Positions 4,584 to 5,337 of a DNA stretch of 5,337 nucleotides are shown piece by piece. Under the pieces are notes generated by a model. That model worked only from the letters and a program-made list of their open reading frames with translations. It made no database searches and was not told where the DNA came from. Position 1 is the stretch's first letter. Every line of letters starts with the position of its first letter. Source of the DNA: an uncultured Clostridia bacterium (GTDB lineage: Bacteria > Bacillota > Clostridia > Christensenellales > Borkfalkiaceae); the NCBI GenBank assembly GCA_947177495.1, contig CAMWUS010000112.1:1-5337 (forward strand), given 5' to 3'. Position numbers and translations under genes: made by a program.

Positions 4584-4806
4584 CGCATGTTCCTCCTTCT
4601 TGATTAGATTGATATTGTTCTTTTAATGCCGCCCAGCCCGTGTAAATGAGCTGAACTTTTGTTATGTGATGACTTTTAAGGAACTTGTTCAGTTCCTCAA
4701 AGTCCTCACGGTTCATAGAGGTACCCCACACGGCGTGTGCCGCCTTGCGTTCCTCTTTGTGCTTGTCCTCGTATCTCTTGTCGATTTCCGATTTCGGCGT
4801 TCTCAT
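4567..4806 (-). CDS. small charged protein, accessory to int (unknown family)
   Basis: This 79-residue protein has ATG at 4806, GGAGG seven bases upstream, and a four-base ATGA overlap with the end of the TnpV-like gene, so the two are translationally coupled. Residues 1-25 are strongly charged (KSEIDKRYEDKHKEERK). Residues 31-64 are probably two helices (MNREDFEELNKFLKSH and TKVQLIYTGWAALKEQY), a helix-turn-helix-like arrangement. There is no signal peptide or membrane segment. Size, charge and position directly before the integrase fit a recombination directionality factor or a small DNA-binding regulator, but I do not recognise the family and the role is inference. Confidence 0.75.
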   Translation of the reverse strand: MRTPKSEIDKRYEDKHKEERKAAHAVWGTSMNREDFEELNKFLKSHHITKVQLIYTGWAALKEQYQSNQEGGTCDGKRT

Positions 4807-5171
4807 ACAGCTTCCTCCGTGTAAATTAGTTCGTGTAGTATTTCTTCTTCGATTGCGTGTTGCATTGCCGTGATTCTACGGTAGTCTTCCATAAACTCGC
4901 CCGTCCGTTTGTACAACGAATTTTGCGAGAGCTTTGCGGAAAGGATATTGTACATATCCTCCGCCTGCTTGTCCACGCCGTGCAAGTATTCAGGAAGATT
5001 TGCTATCGTCCAATCTATTCCCCTATCTTCCAGATACTTGCGCTTTAACGTTCCGTACTTCCCGTAAACATGCTTCTGCGGTTTTACAAGCTTTTGATAA
5101 CGCTTGATTTCATCAACGGTCAAGCCTTCATTTTCTTCGACTTTCGTCAACAATTCCTTGTCACTTATCAT
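4803..5171 (-). CDS. TnpV-family protein
   Basis: This 122-residue protein resembles the TnpV family of Tn4451-like and other clostridial mobile elements. The family features visible are GKYGTLKRKYLEDRG (37-51), a segment LPEYLHGVDKQAEDMY (59-74) matching the family's 'L..YL..ID.QA' region, and a helical C-terminus ending EEEILHELIY (108-117). Residues 1-36 form a separate helical lead-in. TnpV is conserved beside recombinases in mobilisable elements, but its biochemical role is not firmly established. ATG 5171 is chosen because GGAGG (5179-5183) lies seven bases upstream and because the promoter -10 box at 5203-5208 would exclude the longer in-frame start at 5234 from the transcript. It is the first gene of the minus-strand operon leading to int. 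Confidence 0.78.
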   Translation of the reverse strand: MISDKELLTKVEENEGLTVDEIKRYQKLVKPQKHVYGKYGTLKRKYLEDRGIDWTIANLPEYLHGVDKQAEDMYNILSAKLSQNSLYKRTGEFMEDYRRITAMQHAIEEEILHELIYTEEAV

Positions 5172-5194
5172 ATTAACACCTCCGATATAAAATG

Positions 5195-5269
5195 TTAATA
5201 CGATTATACTCATTTTGGGAGAGAAGTCAAGCACTTTTACAAATATTAATACGATTTATGCTTATTTTG
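5195..5269. repeat. duplicated operator-like sites at the int-operon promoter
   Basis: TTAATACGATT occurs at 5195-5205 and 5246-5256, 51 bp apart. The similarity continues rightwards to ATTTTG (5212-5217 and 5264-5269) with one inserted base in the second copy. The proximal copy covers the -10 box and start point and the distal copy lies upstream of the -35 box, so a protein bound to both could repress by occlusion or looping. No regulator gene can be tied to it in this window. Confidence 0.6.
5203..5230 (-). promoter_or_regulatory. sigma-A promoter of the tnpV-int operon
   Basis: On the minus strand TTGACT (5225-5230) is followed after 16 bases by TATAAT (5203-5208), close to the vegetative consensus. 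Transcription would begin near 5196, giving a leader of about 25 bases that contains the GGAGG of the first gene. Confidence 0.88.
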
Positions 5270-5337
5270 TACTTTCCCCACTCCCACTTTGACGTTGCTT
5301 TTAGATGTTCCTGTGGACGATTTTCCTTTTCGTACTC

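Noticed and set aside
5227..5337. Possible 3' end of another minus-strand gene entering from the right edge
   Set aside because: All three minus frames are open at the edge and stop at different points (5301, 5246, 5227), so no frame can be chosen from 37 or fewer codons.

Overview
The window looks like the replication and integration module of an integrative mobile element from a Bacillota (Clostridia-like) host. The evidence is AGGAGG-type ribosome binding sites, a near-consensus sigma-A promoter, a clostridial-style tRNA-Gln(CUG) 3' half, a TnpV-family protein and a tyrosine recombinase. The host assignment is inference. No rRNA, CRISPR array, complete tRNA or insertion sequence is visible.

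Left part (1-2392, + strand). An unrecognised lysine-rich protein (92-523) is followed by 342 bp without a gene. That stretch holds a 107-nt near-continuous hairpin (561-667), short inverted and direct repeats, and a second hairpin (738-770). Next come a 73-residue winged-helix protein (866-1087), a highly structured 114-bp leader (1089-1202) that ends exactly on the ribosome binding site of the next gene, and a 359-residue replication-initiator/replisome-organiser-like protein (1210-2289). A tiny coupled ORF and a strong terminator (2366-2392) close the unit.

Middle (2393-3295, no gene). This stretch has two 14-bp direct repeats beside an AT-rich tract (possible origin), GC-rich hairpins, and a 114-bp inverted copy of the rep leader (2793-2906, 111/114 identical) with no gene behind it. 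It is followed by a well-formed attachment region (2920-3291). The core is the 3' half of tRNA-Gln(CUG), from the anticodon loop to CCA (3074-3118). Bipartite arm-type repeats lie on both sides, and a terminator hairpin follows the tRNA end. Arms on both sides of one core is the layout of attP, so the molecule is probably a circular or extrachromosomal form, or a junction of tandem copies, rather than a simple integrated end.

Right part (3296-5230, - strand). One promoter with duplicated operator-like repeats (5195-5269) drives a tightly packed operon: TnpV-like protein, a 79-residue protein, a micro-ORF and the integrase, whose 3' end points at attP.

The most unusual features are the duplicated, inverted rep leader, in which two of the three differences between copies keep a predicted stem intact as G-U pairs, and the long hairpin at 561-667.
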